From NCBI GenBank assembly GCA_948470005.1, contig CAOKNI010000002.1:1-64000 (forward strand): a stretch of DNA of 64,000 nucleotides, read 5' to 3'. Shown here piece by piece: positions 8,433 through 16,651 of the stretch (the first letter of the stretch is position 1; the number at the start of each line of letters is the position of its first letter). Origin of the DNA: an uncultured Mycoplasmatota bacterium (GTDB taxonomy: Bacteria; Bacillota_I; Bacilli_A; RF39; UBA660). The translations under genes and the position numbers were made by a program. Under the pieces are notes generated by a model, which made no database searches, was not told where the DNA came from, and saw nothing but the letters and a program-made list of their open reading frames with translations.

Positions 8433-9305
8433 TTATTTGTTCTCGTTTAACTCTTTTTTAATTGTAGCAATTTCTTCTGTTGTTAAACTAGTTATTTCTT
8501 TAATATCGTTTATATTAATATTTTTCTTAAGCATTGCTTTAACTATTTCTTTATTTCTATTAATTGTAGCTTCTTCTGCTCCCTTTTTTATACCTTCTTC
8601 ATAAGCTACTTCAGATAATACCTTTTTGTGATACTCTTCAACATCATAATATAACCCATCTAAAAAGTCTTCACTTAATGCACTCATCTTTTCTTCTACT
8701 TTCTTCATTATTTTATCACTACTATATAGTTTAGATAACTCACTTTTATTCTCATTTACAAATATATATAGTAAATACTCTAAACTATCTTTCCCTCCCT
8801 TGATATTAGTATAATCTATTTCACTTAATAAATCTACATTTATATCAATTATTGATATGGTATCGTCTCTTTTTAAATGATATTTTTCTTCCATTATAAA
8901 ACTCCGATAGATAAACTCCTTCTTATCAAAGATATCATAATTATTAATATTAATCTGGATAATAGGTTTTAGATTTATTTTCTCATTAGGTTTAGTTTGT
9001 TTAAGTAATAATTGGCAAACATATCTTAGATTCTTCATTTTACTTTCTTTAGTTATATTATAATTTACTTCGATATTAATAATAGAAGTATCGCTTTCAT
9101 AGACTGCATCCGCATTACTACCTTTAATATTAATATTTTCGGAAATTCTTGGAGTTAGTAGAGTAAGATTCCCTTTTACTTCTGCTTCATCAATGCCAAG
9201 AGCCGCACTAACAACTCTTTCGACATATTCAGTACATTCGCTAAAAATAATACTAGCGACATTATCTTTTAAAAACTTTTTTTCTTTTTTCTTTTCTTTT
9301 ATCAT
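8433..9305 (-). CDS. PD-(D/E)XK nuclease-family (Rpn/transposase-like) protein
   Basis: 290 residues from ATG 9305 (AGAAAGGA just upstream), rather than a longer frame. It follows the family often annotated as PD-(D/E)XK nuclease family transposase: a conserved N-terminal block, NADAVYESDTSIINIEVN (about residues 61-78, with D and E as the probable acidic residues), and a C-terminal tail LKKNININDIKEITSLTTEEI also found in the paralogue at 37303-38157. The usual ExK/ExQ reads EVN here, so nuclease activity is uncertain. A consensus promoter and three dyads lie upstream. Confidence 0.8.
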   Translation of the reverse strand: MIKEKKKEKKFLKDNVASIIFSECTEYVERVVSAALGIDEAEVKGNLTLLTPRISENINIKGSNADAVYESDTSIINIEVNYNITKESKMKNLRYVCQLLLKQTKPNEKINLKPIIQININNYDIFDKKEFIYRSFIMEEKYHLKRDDTISIIDINVDLLSEIDYTNIKGGKDSLEYLLYIFVNENKSELSKLYSSDKIMKKVEEKMSALSEDFLDGLYYDVEEYHKKVLSEVAYEEGIKKGAEEATINRNKEIVKAMLKKNININDIKEITSLTTEEIATIKKELNENK

Positions 9306-9348
9306 ATTCTTCCTTTCTAAAATTGAATTTTTTTGCAATTGCAGGACC

Positions 9349-9377
9349 ATCATAACAAAAGAAAAAAAGAAAGTCAA
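9349..9377 (-). promoter_or_regulatory. Promoter of the PD-(D/E)XK gene
   Basis: TTGACT (9372-9377), 17-nt spacer, TATGAT (9349-9354). A palindrome TGCAATTGCA (9334-9343) lies in the transcript leader. Confidence 0.75.
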
Positions 9378-9381
9378 AGAA

Positions 9382-9487
9382 CAGATTTAACAAAATCTGC
9401 ATCAAAATATCTATGAAAGTGGCACTTTTTTAAACAGATATTAACAAATCTGTCTTATTTCAGTGCAGATTTATTAAAATTTGTAAA
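9382..9487. repeat. Array of three imperfect dyads upstream of the PD-(D/E)XK promoter
   Basis: Three related inverted repeats of about 20 nt: CAGATTT/AAATCTG at 9382-9399 (perfect 7-bp arms), ACAGAT/ATCTGT at 9435-9456, and GCAGATTT/AAATTTGT at 9466-9487. They begin 5 bp upstream of the -35 box. This looks like a set of binding sites for one dimeric regulator; no gene is in the 9378-9598 gap. Confidence 0.6.
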
Positions 9488-9598
9488 AATGCAATTTTTT
9501 TCATTTTTAGGCATTAAACTAAATTTATAGACATCTTATATCCATCTTATTTAACTAAGATATAAGGAAAAATTTGCATCACCTCAATATTTAAGCAA

Positions 9599-9624
9599 GA
9601 AAAAAACTAACGAATATGTTAGTT
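9599..9624 (-). terminator. Terminator of rpsB-tsf
   Basis: Arms AACTAAC and GTTAGTT (9605-9611, 9618-9624) with a 6-nt loop, then a T-run. The stem overlaps the tsf stop codon. Confidence 0.9.
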
Positions 9625-10497
9625 CCCTTTAATTTGGTTCATTACTTCTTCTGCAAAATTTTCACTTCTTTTTTCTATTCCTTCGCCTACTTCAAAACGA
9701 ACCATACTTATTATTGTACCATTATTATTAGCTACATATTTAGCAACACTTATATCCCCATCTTTAATGAATGGTTGTTCTGCTAAACATATTTCCTTAA
9801 AGTATTTCTTAATTCTACCTTCAACCATTTTCTCTGCAATTTCTGCTGGTTTGCCTTCTGACATTGCAATCTCTTTTTGAACTTCTCTTTCTTTATTTAC
9901 AACATCTTCTGGCACATCTGATTCAAATACATAAAGTGGTTTCATCGCGGCACTTTGCATAGCAACATCTTTAGCTACGGCTTCATTTGCTCCTTTAATT
10001 ACTGTTAATACAGCAATCTTACCACCCATATGTAAGTAGCTTCCAAATACTTCATCATCATTTTTCTCTACAACTGCTAAACGACGTAAAGATAATTTCT
10101 CACCAATCTTAGCTGTTTTAGCAACAATCAAATCATGAATAGTTCCTTCATCTACATTAAGTTCTAAAGCTTCTTCTAAAGTATTTGCTTTACTATTTAA
10201 AACAGTATTTCCAATCGTATCAATCATACTTGTAAATTCTTCATTTTTACTTACAAAGTCTGTTTCACTATTTACTTCTAATATTACTGCTTTATTACCA
10301 TTTATATAAATGTTTGCTAAACCTTCCGCAGCAATGCGTGACTCTTTTTTAGCGCTTTTTGCAATTCCTTTTTCTCTTAGCCAATCAATAGAAGCTTCCA
10401 TATCTCCATTACATTCTGCTAAGGCTTTTTTGCAATCCATCATTCCTGCTCCAGTTTTCTCCCGAAGCTCACGTACCATACTTGCACTAATTTCCAT
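9619..10497 (-). CDS. tsf: Elongation factor Ts
   Basis: 292 residues, normal for EF-Ts. The N-terminal UBA-like region (about 1-50) carries VRELREKTGAGMMDCKKAL, and the core has the TDFVSKNEEF block (about 80-89). It acts in the cytoplasm as nucleotide exchange factor for EF-Tu. It follows rpsB after 21 nt, the standard order, and shares its promoter and leader. A terminator overlaps its stop codon. Confidence 0.98.
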   Translation of the reverse strand: MEISASMVRELREKTGAGMMDCKKALAECNGDMEASIDWLREKGIAKSAKKESRIAAEGLANIYINGNKAVILEVNSETDFVSKNEEFTSMIDTIGNTVLNSKANTLEEALELNVDEGTIHDLIVAKTAKIGEKLSLRRLAVVEKNDDEVFGSYLHMGGKIAVLTVIKGANEAVAKDVAMQSAAMKPLYVFESDVPEDVVNKEREVQKEIAMSEGKPAEIAEKMVEGRIKKYFKEICLAEQPFIKDGDISVAKYVANNNGTIISMVRFEVGEGIEKRSENFAEEVMNQIKGN

Positions 10498-10518
10498 ATT
10501 GTTCTCCTTTTCTCTAAA

Positions 10519-11490
10519 TTATTTTAAATTTGCAATTAATTCATCTTTTTTCATTGTACTATAACCTTTAACACCTTGTTCTTTAGCTATACCTTTAAGT
10601 TCTGTTAAAGTCATTGCGCTATAATCTTTAGCTTCTTTTTTAGGTTCTTCTTTTTTCTCTTTTTTAATTGCTGGTGAAGACACTTTCTTTTCTTCTTTTA
10701 CTTCTATATTTTCTTTAATTTCTTTTGGTTCTTCTTTAATAAGTTCATCCATACTCTTAGTAGTATCTTTTTTATTTTTATCTTCTTCTGTTACGTAATC
10801 AACCATTTCTAAATTACGTGCTTCACATATCGCATTGGCAAGTACTCCAAGTACAACTTTAACACTTCTTACAGCATCATCATTACCTGGAATAACATAG
10901 TCAACATCATCAGGATCACAATTTGTATCTACAAGACCAAATACTGGAATACGAAGTTTACGTGCTTCTCTAATCGCATTAATCTCCTTTTTAGGGTCAA
11001 CAATAATTAATGCATTAGGAAGTTTATCCATTGCTCTAATACCTGATAAAATTTTATTTAATTTATCATATTCTTTTTTAAGTCCAATAACTTCTTTTTT
11101 AGGTAAAACATCAAATTTTCCATCTGCTTCCATTTTTTCAATTTCTTCAAGACGTTTAACTCTTCTTCTAATTGTTCTAAAATTAGTTAAAGTTCCACCT
11201 AACCAACGTTCAGTGACAAAATAAGAATTACTTCTTTCTGCTTCTTCTTTAGCAACTTCTTGTGCTTGTTTTTTTGTTCCTACAAATAGAAAAGTTCCAC
11301 CATTATCAGCGATATTTTTAATCTCTGTATAAGCTTCCTCTAATTTTGTCGTGGTTTTTTCAAGGTCAATGATATAAATATCCTCTCTTGTTCCAAAAAT
11401 ATACTCTTTCATTTTTGGGTTCCATCTTTTTGTTTGATGTCCAAAATGAACTCCTGCTTCTAATAAATAACTCATAGAAACTACGGCCAT
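10519..11490 (-). CDS. rpsB: 30S ribosomal protein S2 with a C-terminal Rho-N/SAP-like tail
   Basis: 323 residues. Residues 1-235 are standard S2 ([22 protein letters not shown] at the start region, then [10 protein letters not shown]). Most S2 proteins end near residue 230-260; this one continues with a Lys/Glu-rich linker (about 236-285) and a 35-residue module [20 protein letters not shown]...KKDELIANL, which resembles the small helical Rho N-terminal/SAP-type nucleic-acid-binding fold. The tail would lie at the back of the 30S head. It heads the rpsB-tsf operon behind a leader RNA. Confidence 0.97.
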   Translation of the reverse strand: MAVVSMSYLLEAGVHFGHQTKRWNPKMKEYIFGTREDIYIIDLEKTTTKLEEAYTEIKNIADNGGTFLFVGTKKQAQEVAKEEAERSNSYFVTERWLGGTLTNFRTIRRRVKRLEEIEKMEADGKFDVLPKKEVIGLKKEYDKLNKILSGIRAMDKLPNALIIVDPKKEINAIREARKLRIPVFGLVDTNCDPDDVDYVIPGNDDAVRSVKVVLGVLANAICEARNLEMVDYVTEEDKNKKDTTKSMDELIKEEPKEIKENIEVKEEKKVSSPAIKKEKKEEPKKEAKDYSAMTLTELKGIAKEQGVKGYSTMKKDELIANLK

Positions 11491-11612
11491 AAATTAACAC
11501 CTGTCCTTTCGTTTTTTACCTCTTAGCTCTTTCAAGCACTTATTTCCACCACTCTTCGCGGCACTAGGAACTAAGCTAAAAGCTAATGTGTATTTGCAAT
11601 TTATTTGCCGAG
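11491..11612 (-). promoter_or_regulatory. Structured rpsB leader, possible S2 autoregulatory element
   Basis: From the predicted start near 11610 to the rpsB ATG there are about 120 nt of non-coding RNA. It can form an outer pairing TTAGCT/AGCTAA and an inner hairpin GCCGC-gaaga-GTGGT. The ribosome binding site AGGACAGG follows. Many Bacillota r-protein operons have such leaders bound by their own product; which family this belongs to I cannot confirm. Confidence 0.5.
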
Positions 11613-11615
11613 ATT

Positions 11616-11644
11616 ATTATATTATAAATTATATGAAAAAACAA
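11616..11644 (-). promoter_or_regulatory. Promoter of rpsB-tsf
   Basis: TTGTTT (11639-11644), 17-nt spacer, TATAAT (11616-11621). Confidence 0.65.
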
Positions 11645-11668
11645 GCCAAATTTGTATATTTAATGCAA

Positions 11669-11758
11669 TTAAAAAGACAAACATAGAGTTTGTTGCTACA
11701 TTAAGTGGCTAATTATTGTGCCAACACAGTTTTAATCTTTTAAGCTACCGCATAGCTT
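11669..11758 (-). other. Structured intergenic stretch, possible small RNA
   Basis: Read on the minus strand: a 7-bp stem TAAGCTA/TAGCTTA with a 5-nt loop (11741-11759), a TGGC/GCCA pairing (about 11706-11724), then ACAAAC/GTTTGT (11677-11693) followed by TTTTT, which looks like a terminator. It lies after the hydrolase operon's own terminator at 11761-11786. I see no convincing promoter for it, so it may be an sRNA, a second terminator of a longer mRNA, or neither. Confidence 0.3.
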
Positions 11759-11760
11759 AC

Positions 11761-11786
11761 TAAAAATAATAGTAGAATAATACTAT
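11761..11786 (-). terminator. Probable terminator of the hydrolase operon
   Basis: Arms ATAGTA/TACTAT (11769-11774, 11781-11786), 6-nt loop, followed by a T-rich tail on the minus strand, 109 nt after the stop. Confidence 0.5.
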
Positions 11787-11894
11787 AATTTACTTCTAAG
11801 AAAATTATACCAAATATACTATAAATAATAAATATATTTAGTTTTTTCCTCTTTGTAATTCACATTTATATTAATTTATTCCCAAAATCAAGTT

Positions 11895-12818
11895 TTATTT
11901 CTTATCTAAATTAATTTTTTGGTCTTGATAAAGTTTGTTATTAAGTATTTCTGGTGTATCACCCATAAAAGCTTTGCCTGCTTCAGTATCTCCTTGTAAT
12001 TGCCATCTAAACCAGGCGGTAACGTATCCATCAGCCATATACAACATTTGTCCATGCTCTGCCTCAATTCTTCTCATCATAACTTTAGGAGCTGAAATTT
12101 TCTCATACATAAGAGTCATTTTTTCAAAAGGTATAACTGCTTGTGTTTCAAAATCTCCCTTTGTTCCTGCAATCATAAAAGTCGGAATACTTACTTTTGA
12201 TAAATCATACTTCCAACCAAATGCAAGAGCTGTTTCCTCATGAGTTGGTGATAATACTGCCGCTGCTTTATATTCATTTTTATACTCCATTACCGAAATA
12301 GCCGTAAATACACCTGCTCCGCCTTGCGAATGTCCAGTTATACCAATATTATCTATATCTATTTTATGATATAAAACACTATCTTTATCATTATTTGCCT
12401 TTTTTATATAATCAATTGTTTCATCCGCCGATTTTCCAAACCCTGTGCTTCCATCATCATTTCCAACGACTATAAAGCCCCATGATGCTAAATGTTTAAA
12501 CAAAGCTTTATACTTTTTAGGAAGAATTCTCGTTCCATTTAACACTACAACTACCGGATATTTTTTATCAGCATTTTCTAATTCCTCAGGATAATAAACA
12601 TAATTATATTTCGTAAGTTCGGTCGCCACACTTTTAGTACTTTTTACTTTTTGTTCTCCCATTGCAAGATATTTTGCTTCAATAACTCCACCAGTTTTAA
12701 CTTCTTTGATATAATTTATCGGCACCGCCGGAATAAATGATATAAATACGAGTAGCAAAATAATAAACACGACAGGAATTAAAATAATAATTCCAATAAT
12801 TTTTAACAACTTTTTCAT
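11895..12818 (-). CDS. Membrane-anchored alpha/beta hydrolase (chlorophyllase/dienelactone-hydrolase-like)
   Basis: 307 residues. An N-terminal membrane segment (about 7-29) anchors an alpha/beta hydrolase fold. The nucleophile elbow is GHSQGG (about residues 164-169), an oxyanion-side VVLNG strand comes earlier, and the catalytic His is likely in EAEHGQM (about 254-260). The family cleaves esters; polyester hydrolases and chlorophyllase-like enzymes share this pattern. It is 13 nt downstream of a second esterase and is the last gene of a three-gene unit opposite a TetR regulator. The substrate is not known. Confidence 0.88.
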   Translation of the reverse strand: MKKLLKIIGIIILIPVVFIILLLVFISFIPAVPINYIKEVKTGGVIEAKYLAMGEQKVKSTKSVATELTKYNYVYYPEELENADKKYPVVVVLNGTRILPKKYKALFKHLASWGFIVVGNDDGSTGFGKSADETIDYIKKANNDKDSVLYHKIDIDNIGITGHSQGGAGVFTAISVMEYKNEYKAAAVLSPTHEETALAFGWKYDLSKVSIPTFMIAGTKGDFETQAVIPFEKMTLMYEKISAPKVMMRRIEAEHGQMLYMADGYVTAWFRWQLQGDTEAGKAFMGDTPEILNNKLYQDQKINLDKK

Positions 12819-12831
12819 ACTCCTTTACTCA

Positions 12832-13815
12832 TTATTTTTCGATAGGCATATAACAATTCAAGTATTCTTCTACTGCTTCCATCCATTCTTTATATACTTT
12901 ATTATCATTTTGTAATCCATGTCCTGAATGAGAAGCTTCAAAATATTTGTAATCAACATTATACCTCTTAAATGCTTCTAGTAATCTTTGTGACCCTTTA
13001 AATGGTTGTACCTTATCATATTTGCCATAAGCAACAACACTCGGTACCGTATTTTCATTCACCCACATTACTGCTGAAATAGGTTTTAGTTTTTCAACAT
13101 AAGATCCATCCTTTATTTCTTTTTCTGTTAATTCGACACCACCCATTACTCCAAATAATCCTGCTGCACCTTTTATTGCTTCATCTGTATCTCTATCGAA
13201 TCCATATACATCCCAATCTTCTCTATAAAAACTTGATGGTCCAACTGCCCCAAATAATAATTTTACTGGAACAGGTGATTCTTTATAATCTCTATAAGCA
13301 TAAATCATAGCTAGAGCATGACCCGCTGAACCACCACCTATACTCATTTCACTAATATGATAGCCATAATTTTCGGCTTCGGCAATTACTTTGGGAATAG
13401 CTTTTTTTATTTCTAGTGATTGAGATAATACTGATTTTTCATTCGTTTCATTTCTTAAAGTATAGTTAATTCCAACCGCTACATATCCTTTAGAACATAA
13501 CCAAGAAAGCATTCCTTCATCTCCCGATTTATCTCCTGCTGTAAATCCTCCTGCATGAAGATACACAACTAAACCATAATTTTTCTTACCTTTATCTTTA
13601 GGTAAATACAAATCGAATTTGTTTGCTTCGCCATCGCCATAGGAAATATCTTTATAAAGAGCTCCTAGTTCTTCACTCCATGTTAATGAATACTTTTCTG
13701 CCCATGAAGGTTGTATTTTAATTTTAGTATAAACTCCAATACCTATTGAAACAAAAAATACTAAAATACAAATAAATATAAACATTCCTTTACCTCTTTT
13801 CTTTTCTATTTTCAT
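12832..13815 (-). CDS. Membrane-anchored esterase/lipase, alpha/beta hydrolase fold
   Basis: 327 residues. Membrane segment at about 10-27, then YLHAGGF (the HGG-type oxyanion motif, about 105-111), GGGSAGH (nucleophile Ser, about 159-165) and SHSGHG near the C-terminus (catalytic His). This matches the BD-FAE/acetyl-esterase-like group. The start codon overlaps the stop of a 42-aa membrane protein gene (ATGA), so translation is coupled. With the following hydrolase it makes an extracytoplasmic esterase pair under a TetR-type regulator. Confidence 0.9.
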   Translation of the reverse strand: MKIEKKRGKGMFIFICILVFFVSIGIGVYTKIKIQPSWAEKYSLTWSEELGALYKDISYGDGEANKFDLYLPKDKGKKNYGLVVYLHAGGFTAGDKSGDEGMLSWLCSKGYVAVGINYTLRNETNEKSVLSQSLEIKKAIPKVIAEAENYGYHISEMSIGGGSAGHALAMIYAYRDYKESPVPVKLLFGAVGPSSFYREDWDVYGFDRDTDEAIKGAAGLFGVMGGVELTEKEIKDGSYVEKLKPISAVMWVNENTVPSVVAYGKYDKVQPFKGSQRLLEAFKRYNVDYKYFEASHSGHGLQNDNKVYKEWMEAVEEYLNCYMPIEK

Positions 13816-13940
13816 AAAAAATTACCTCCAAATAATGTTCCACCCATTAAAAAATTTAAAAAAGCTCGAAATATTAATCTTCCCACTGCAATGCCAACCA
13901 AAACAACACATCCAACAATAATCCATCTTTTTATAGTCAT
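13812..13940 (-). CDS. 42-residue membrane protein
   Basis: A short gene with a good ribosome binding site (GGAGTAAATATG). The product is MTIKRWIIVGCVVLVGIAVG followed by RLIFRAFLNFLMGG and ends NFL: one hydrophobic helix and an amphipathic end. Its TGA stop overlaps the ATG of the esterase gene. It is the first gene after the regulated promoter. No family is recognised; an accessory or leader role in the operon is likely. Confidence 0.7.
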   Translation of the reverse strand: MTIKRWIIVGCVVLVGIAVGRLIFRAFLNFLMGGTLFGGNFL

Positions 13941-13954
13941 ATTTACTCCTTCTC

Positions 13955-13991
13955 TTGACTTGAAATATAATAAGTGTTATATTTCTAACAA
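13955..13991. promoter_or_regulatory. Divergent promoters with shared palindrome (probable TetR operator)
   Basis: Plus strand: TTGACT (13955-13960), 17 nt, TATATT (13978-13983), driving tetR. Minus strand: TTGTTA (13986-13991), 16 nt, TATATT (13964-13969), driving the esterase operon. A perfect palindrome with 9-bp arms GAAATATAA/TTATATTTC (13962-13985) covers both spacers. A half-site AAGTGTTAGAAAG recurs at 14037-14049. One bound dimer could block both promoters. Confidence 0.75.
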
Positions 13992-14067
13992 CTACATTTT
14001 ATGACAATTTTTTTTTAAAAGCAACAATATAAAACTTAAGTGTTAGAAAGGAAAGTGATTTATAACA

Positions 14068-14583
14068 ATGGAATTACAAAGTGATTTTTCTAAAAAATGT
14101 CTTTCGGAAGCTTTAATATTATTAATGAAAAAAAAAGATTTTAATTTAATTACTAATAAAGACATTACCGAAAAAGCAGGCTTATCTCATATTACTATTT
14201 ATCGCAACTTTAAAAAGAAAGAAGATATTTTAAAATACTATTTAGATGAAATAACAAAAGATTTTATTAAAAGTAAAAAAGTAAATTATAGTCCCCATCA
14301 TTTTAAAGACTATCTTATTGTTTTATTTAGTCATTTAAAAGAAAAAGAAAACATAGGCTTATTATTATATAAAGCTAACTGTCTTCACTTTATTAAAGAT
14401 GAGTTTGATAAAATTTTTATAGGCAAAGCAAAAAATAAAAAAGAAGAATATAACTTTCGCTTTGTATCTGGAGGTCTCTATAACATTTATCAATATTGGC
14501 TTTTAAATGGATCTCTTGAGGCACCTGAGGAAATTGCTGATATGTTTATGGATTTTTATATTTTAAATAAAAATACTAATTAA
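14068..14583 (+). CDS. TetR/AcrR-family transcriptional regulator
   Basis: 171 residues. The N-terminal HTH (about 10-60) has ITEKAGLSHITIYRNFKKKEDI, a clear TetR recognition helix. The C-terminal domain resembles the TetR_C_8/DhaS-like group. It is divergent from the esterase operon with a palindrome between, so it very probably represses that operon and itself. The inducer is unknown; an ester or its product would fit. Confidence 0.93.
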   Translation: MELQSDFSKKCLSEALILLMKKKDFNLITNKDITEKAGLSHITIYRNFKKKEDILKYYLDEITKDFIKSKKVNYSPHHFKDYLIVLFSHLKEKENIGLLLYKANCLHFIKDEFDKIFIGKAKNKKEEYNFRFVSGGLYNIYQYWLLNGSLEAPEEIADMFMDFYILNKNTN

Positions 14584-14622
14584 TACTCTACTAATTTTTC
14601 CTTATATAGAAAAAATAGATAT

Positions 14623-14760
14623 CTAACCTCCAAAATAAAAATAAATACCTGTTAACATTTTATATCTAGTTTCTTCATTAAAGCTATTATCATATATGCC
14701 TAGAACCATTGAAACAAATCTAGGCTCTTCTATTTCTTCTTTATTTACATTTGCAACTTA
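14623..14760 (-). pseudogene. Possible remnant of a decayed gene
   Basis: After an in-frame TAA (following YKNLGW) the frame reads VANVNKEEIEEPRF, then VSMVLGIYDNSF and ends YFYFGG at a TAG (14623-14625). The composition is protein-like, but there is no start codon or ribosome binding site. It lies downstream of the XRE gene that stops at 14805. The parent family is not recognised. Confidence 0.3.
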
Positions 14761-14804
14761 CCAACCTAAATTTTTATAACAATTAAAATTTCTTTTTGAT
14801 AAAC

Positions 14805-15230
14805 TTATCTTACAATAGCTACTTCTTCTTTAATAATAATATATTCTTTTGAATATGCTAAATTTTTATCATATTTAGGCGTGGTAAAATATAATAATAA
14901 TCTCAAAATAATAATAAATGCTATTACTAAAATACCAAAAGTAATTAAACTTTTCTTCTTATTATTTTTCTTTTCCACTTTTATTAATTCTATTATATCT
15001 ATAATTAAATTTTCAGTATCAGCTTCTATTTTTTTTACCTTTACACTTTTAATTAATTCAACTATACTTACATCTAAAGCTAGAGCTAAATCTTCTAATA
15101 CATCAATATCCGGAAAAGACTTGTATGCTTCCCATTTACTTACCGCTTTATCACTAATATATATTTTTTTAGCTAATTCTTTTTGTATTAAATTGATTTT
15201 TTTTCTTCTCTCACTGATAAATTTGCCCAT
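14805..15230 (-). CDS. XRE-family regulator with C-terminal membrane segment
   Basis: 141 residues. HTH at about 1-58 (INLIQKELAKKIYISDKAVSKWE). One membrane segment near 94-115 and a short tail outside. Most relatives have a longer C-terminal domain, so this copy may be truncated; the possible remnant directly downstream (14623-14760) may be part of the loss. The upstream gap to yidD holds a repeated TAGAAGTGRT (15311-15320, 15327-15336). Confidence 0.8.
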   Translation of the reverse strand: MGKFISERRKKINLIQKELAKKIYISDKAVSKWEAYKSFPDIDVLEDLALALDVSIVELIKSVKVKKIEADTENLIIDIIELIKVEKKNNKKKSLITFGILVIAFIIILRLLLYFTTPKYDKNLAYSKEYIIIKEEVAIVR

Positions 15231-15340
15231 TTTCTCTTTATCAACTTTTAATTATCATCTCTCTATATATTACAAAAATACTCAACCGACTATTAGTAGA
15301 ATTATCACTTTAGAAGTGGTAAAATATAGAAGTGATGCAT

Positions 15341-15565
15341 ATGAAAAGAATTTTAATTTCTTTAATTAAGTTTTATCAAATATTACCACTTCATAGTCAT
15401 AGCAGATGTCGCTTTTACCCTAGCTGCAGCAACTATGCGATAGAAGCAATTGGCACTCATGGTACATTTAAAGGTTTAATTTTAACTATAAAACGTATTC
15501 TTAGATGTAATCCTTTTAACAAAAAAAGTGGAATTGATTTAGTTCCACCTAAAAATAATCGTTAA
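15341..15565 (+). CDS. yidD: Membrane protein insertion efficiency factor YidD
   Basis: 74 residues from ATG 15341; in-frame GTG/ATG at 15332 and 15335 are alternatives. It has the family pattern [22 protein letters not shown] with the conserved cysteines, and RILRCNPF. YidD aids YidC-dependent insertion of membrane proteins at the inner face of the membrane. It is usually near rpmH-rnpA-yidC, but stands alone here, convergent with and overlapping the next gene by 4 nt. Confidence 0.95.
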   Translation: MKRILISLIKFYQILPLHSHSRCRFYPSCSNYAIEAIGTHGTFKGLILTIKRILRCNPFNKKSGIDLVPPKNNR

Positions 15566-15837
15566 TTTTTATTTTCATTATGATATTCTTTATCTTTCCA
15601 ATACCACCATTTTAATTTTTGAGGATTGGTTTTTTTATGTTCAGCATAATAAACAGCTGCTCTAAAAACATATAATTGACATTTATCTTCTTGTCTCCTT
15701 TTAAATAGACAATCTTCCATATACAAATCCTCAGGGTCTTTTCCCACTAAGTCTTCTACGCAAGTAATACCAATATTAATTAAATCTTCTTTAGTATTTT
15801 TCCCAACATTTGGTATAGTAAGTAAATCAGTTTTCAC
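15562..15837 (-). CDS. Helix-hairpin-helix protein, Cdd1 (pathogenicity locus) family
   Basis: 91 residues. The N-terminal [20 protein letters not shown] is a helix-hairpin-helix, followed by [13 protein letters not shown] and a conserved Cys pair region with YYAEHKK. This is the Cdd1-like family, found widely as a lone gene in gut Bacillota; DNA binding is likely but the function is unknown. Three bases separate it from the DUF3781 gene upstream. Confidence 0.8.
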   Translation of the reverse strand: MKTDLLTIPNVGKNTKEDLINIGITCVEDLVGKDPEDLYMEDCLFKRRQEDKCQLYVFRAAVYYAEHKKTNPQKLKWWYWKDKEYHNENKN

Positions 15838-15840
15838 TAT

Positions 15841-16092
15841 TTATACTCCTTTAACTTTATGAGCTGTTATAATTGTATAACTATATGAGTTAATTGTTAT
15901 TATAATGTTGTCTATTTCTGCATAATAATTCTTACCTTTTTTATAAATATTACATTTATTATCTAATATCTTCTTTTTACAATATAAAACTATATCTTCA
16001 ATATCTAACCCTAAATTTTTTTTAATTCTTAAAATGCCTAATTCTGTTGTATGAATTTTATCTATATTTTTTAATAGTTCTTCTTTATTCAT
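15841..16092 (-). CDS. DUF3781 family protein
   Basis: 83 residues. It has the family signature IHTTELGILRIKKNL near the start and ITINSYSYTIITAHK at the end. The function is unknown. It forms a likely operon with the unknown gene upstream (9-nt gap) and the Cdd1-like gene downstream (3-nt gap). Confidence 0.85.
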   Translation of the reverse strand: MNKEELLKNIDKIHTTELGILRIKKNLGLDIEDIVLYCKKKILDNKCNIYKKGKNYYAEIDNIIITINSYSYTIITAHKVKGV

Positions 16093-16101
16093 TATAATAT
16101 C

Positions 16102-16536
16102 CTATTTATTGCTTTCTATAAATTCTTTTATTTTCTTTTCATATGATTTTTTTAAATCATTTCCAAAATCATAAACTGGAAATTGCTCTAGGTATTCAAT
16201 AACTAAAGCAATATGTTTATCATATTCTTTATCTAGTTCAATATTTTTTAAATATTTGGCTACTAGTTTATTACTATTAATTCTTTTAACATAAAAGTTT
16301 AATAAATTTGTATGACCTATCTTTTCTACTCCCGACTTTACAATTGATAGCAAGTTTTCACAAGAATTATTTACTCCTTTATTAAACATAATTAAAACAC
16401 AGCCAATAAATATTTTATCAGTACCATCTTGAGGTAAAGTTTTATTTGTAAACTCTGTTAACATATGAATTGTTTTAAAATTATGATATTCTTCATAAAA
16501 TAGCTGTAAATATCTATTTATAAAATTTATAAACAT
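16102..16536 (-). CDS. Hypothetical protein
   Basis: 144 residues from ATG 16536 (AGGTGG just upstream; a GTG at 16545 is inside that ribosome binding site). It is Asn/Lys-rich and appears all-helical and soluble, apart from a mildly hydrophobic stretch near 40-52. No motif is recognised. It heads the unit with DUF3781 and the Cdd1-like gene. Confidence 0.65.
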   Translation of the reverse strand: MFINFINRYLQLFYEEYHNFKTIHMLTEFTNKTLPQDGTDKIFIGCVLIMFNKGVNNSCENLLSIVKSGVEKIGHTNLLNFYVKRINSNKLVAKYLKNIELDKEYDKHIALVIEYLEQFPVYDFGNDLKKSYEKKIKEFIESNK

Positions 16537-16651
16537 AGCTACCACCTATATAAAGTATACAATATATTAAAAGAAAAGCAATGCTTTATATTATCTTTAT
16601 TCATATAGAAAATAGTTTCCTATTCCAAATTAAAAACTAAAACTATTTGCA

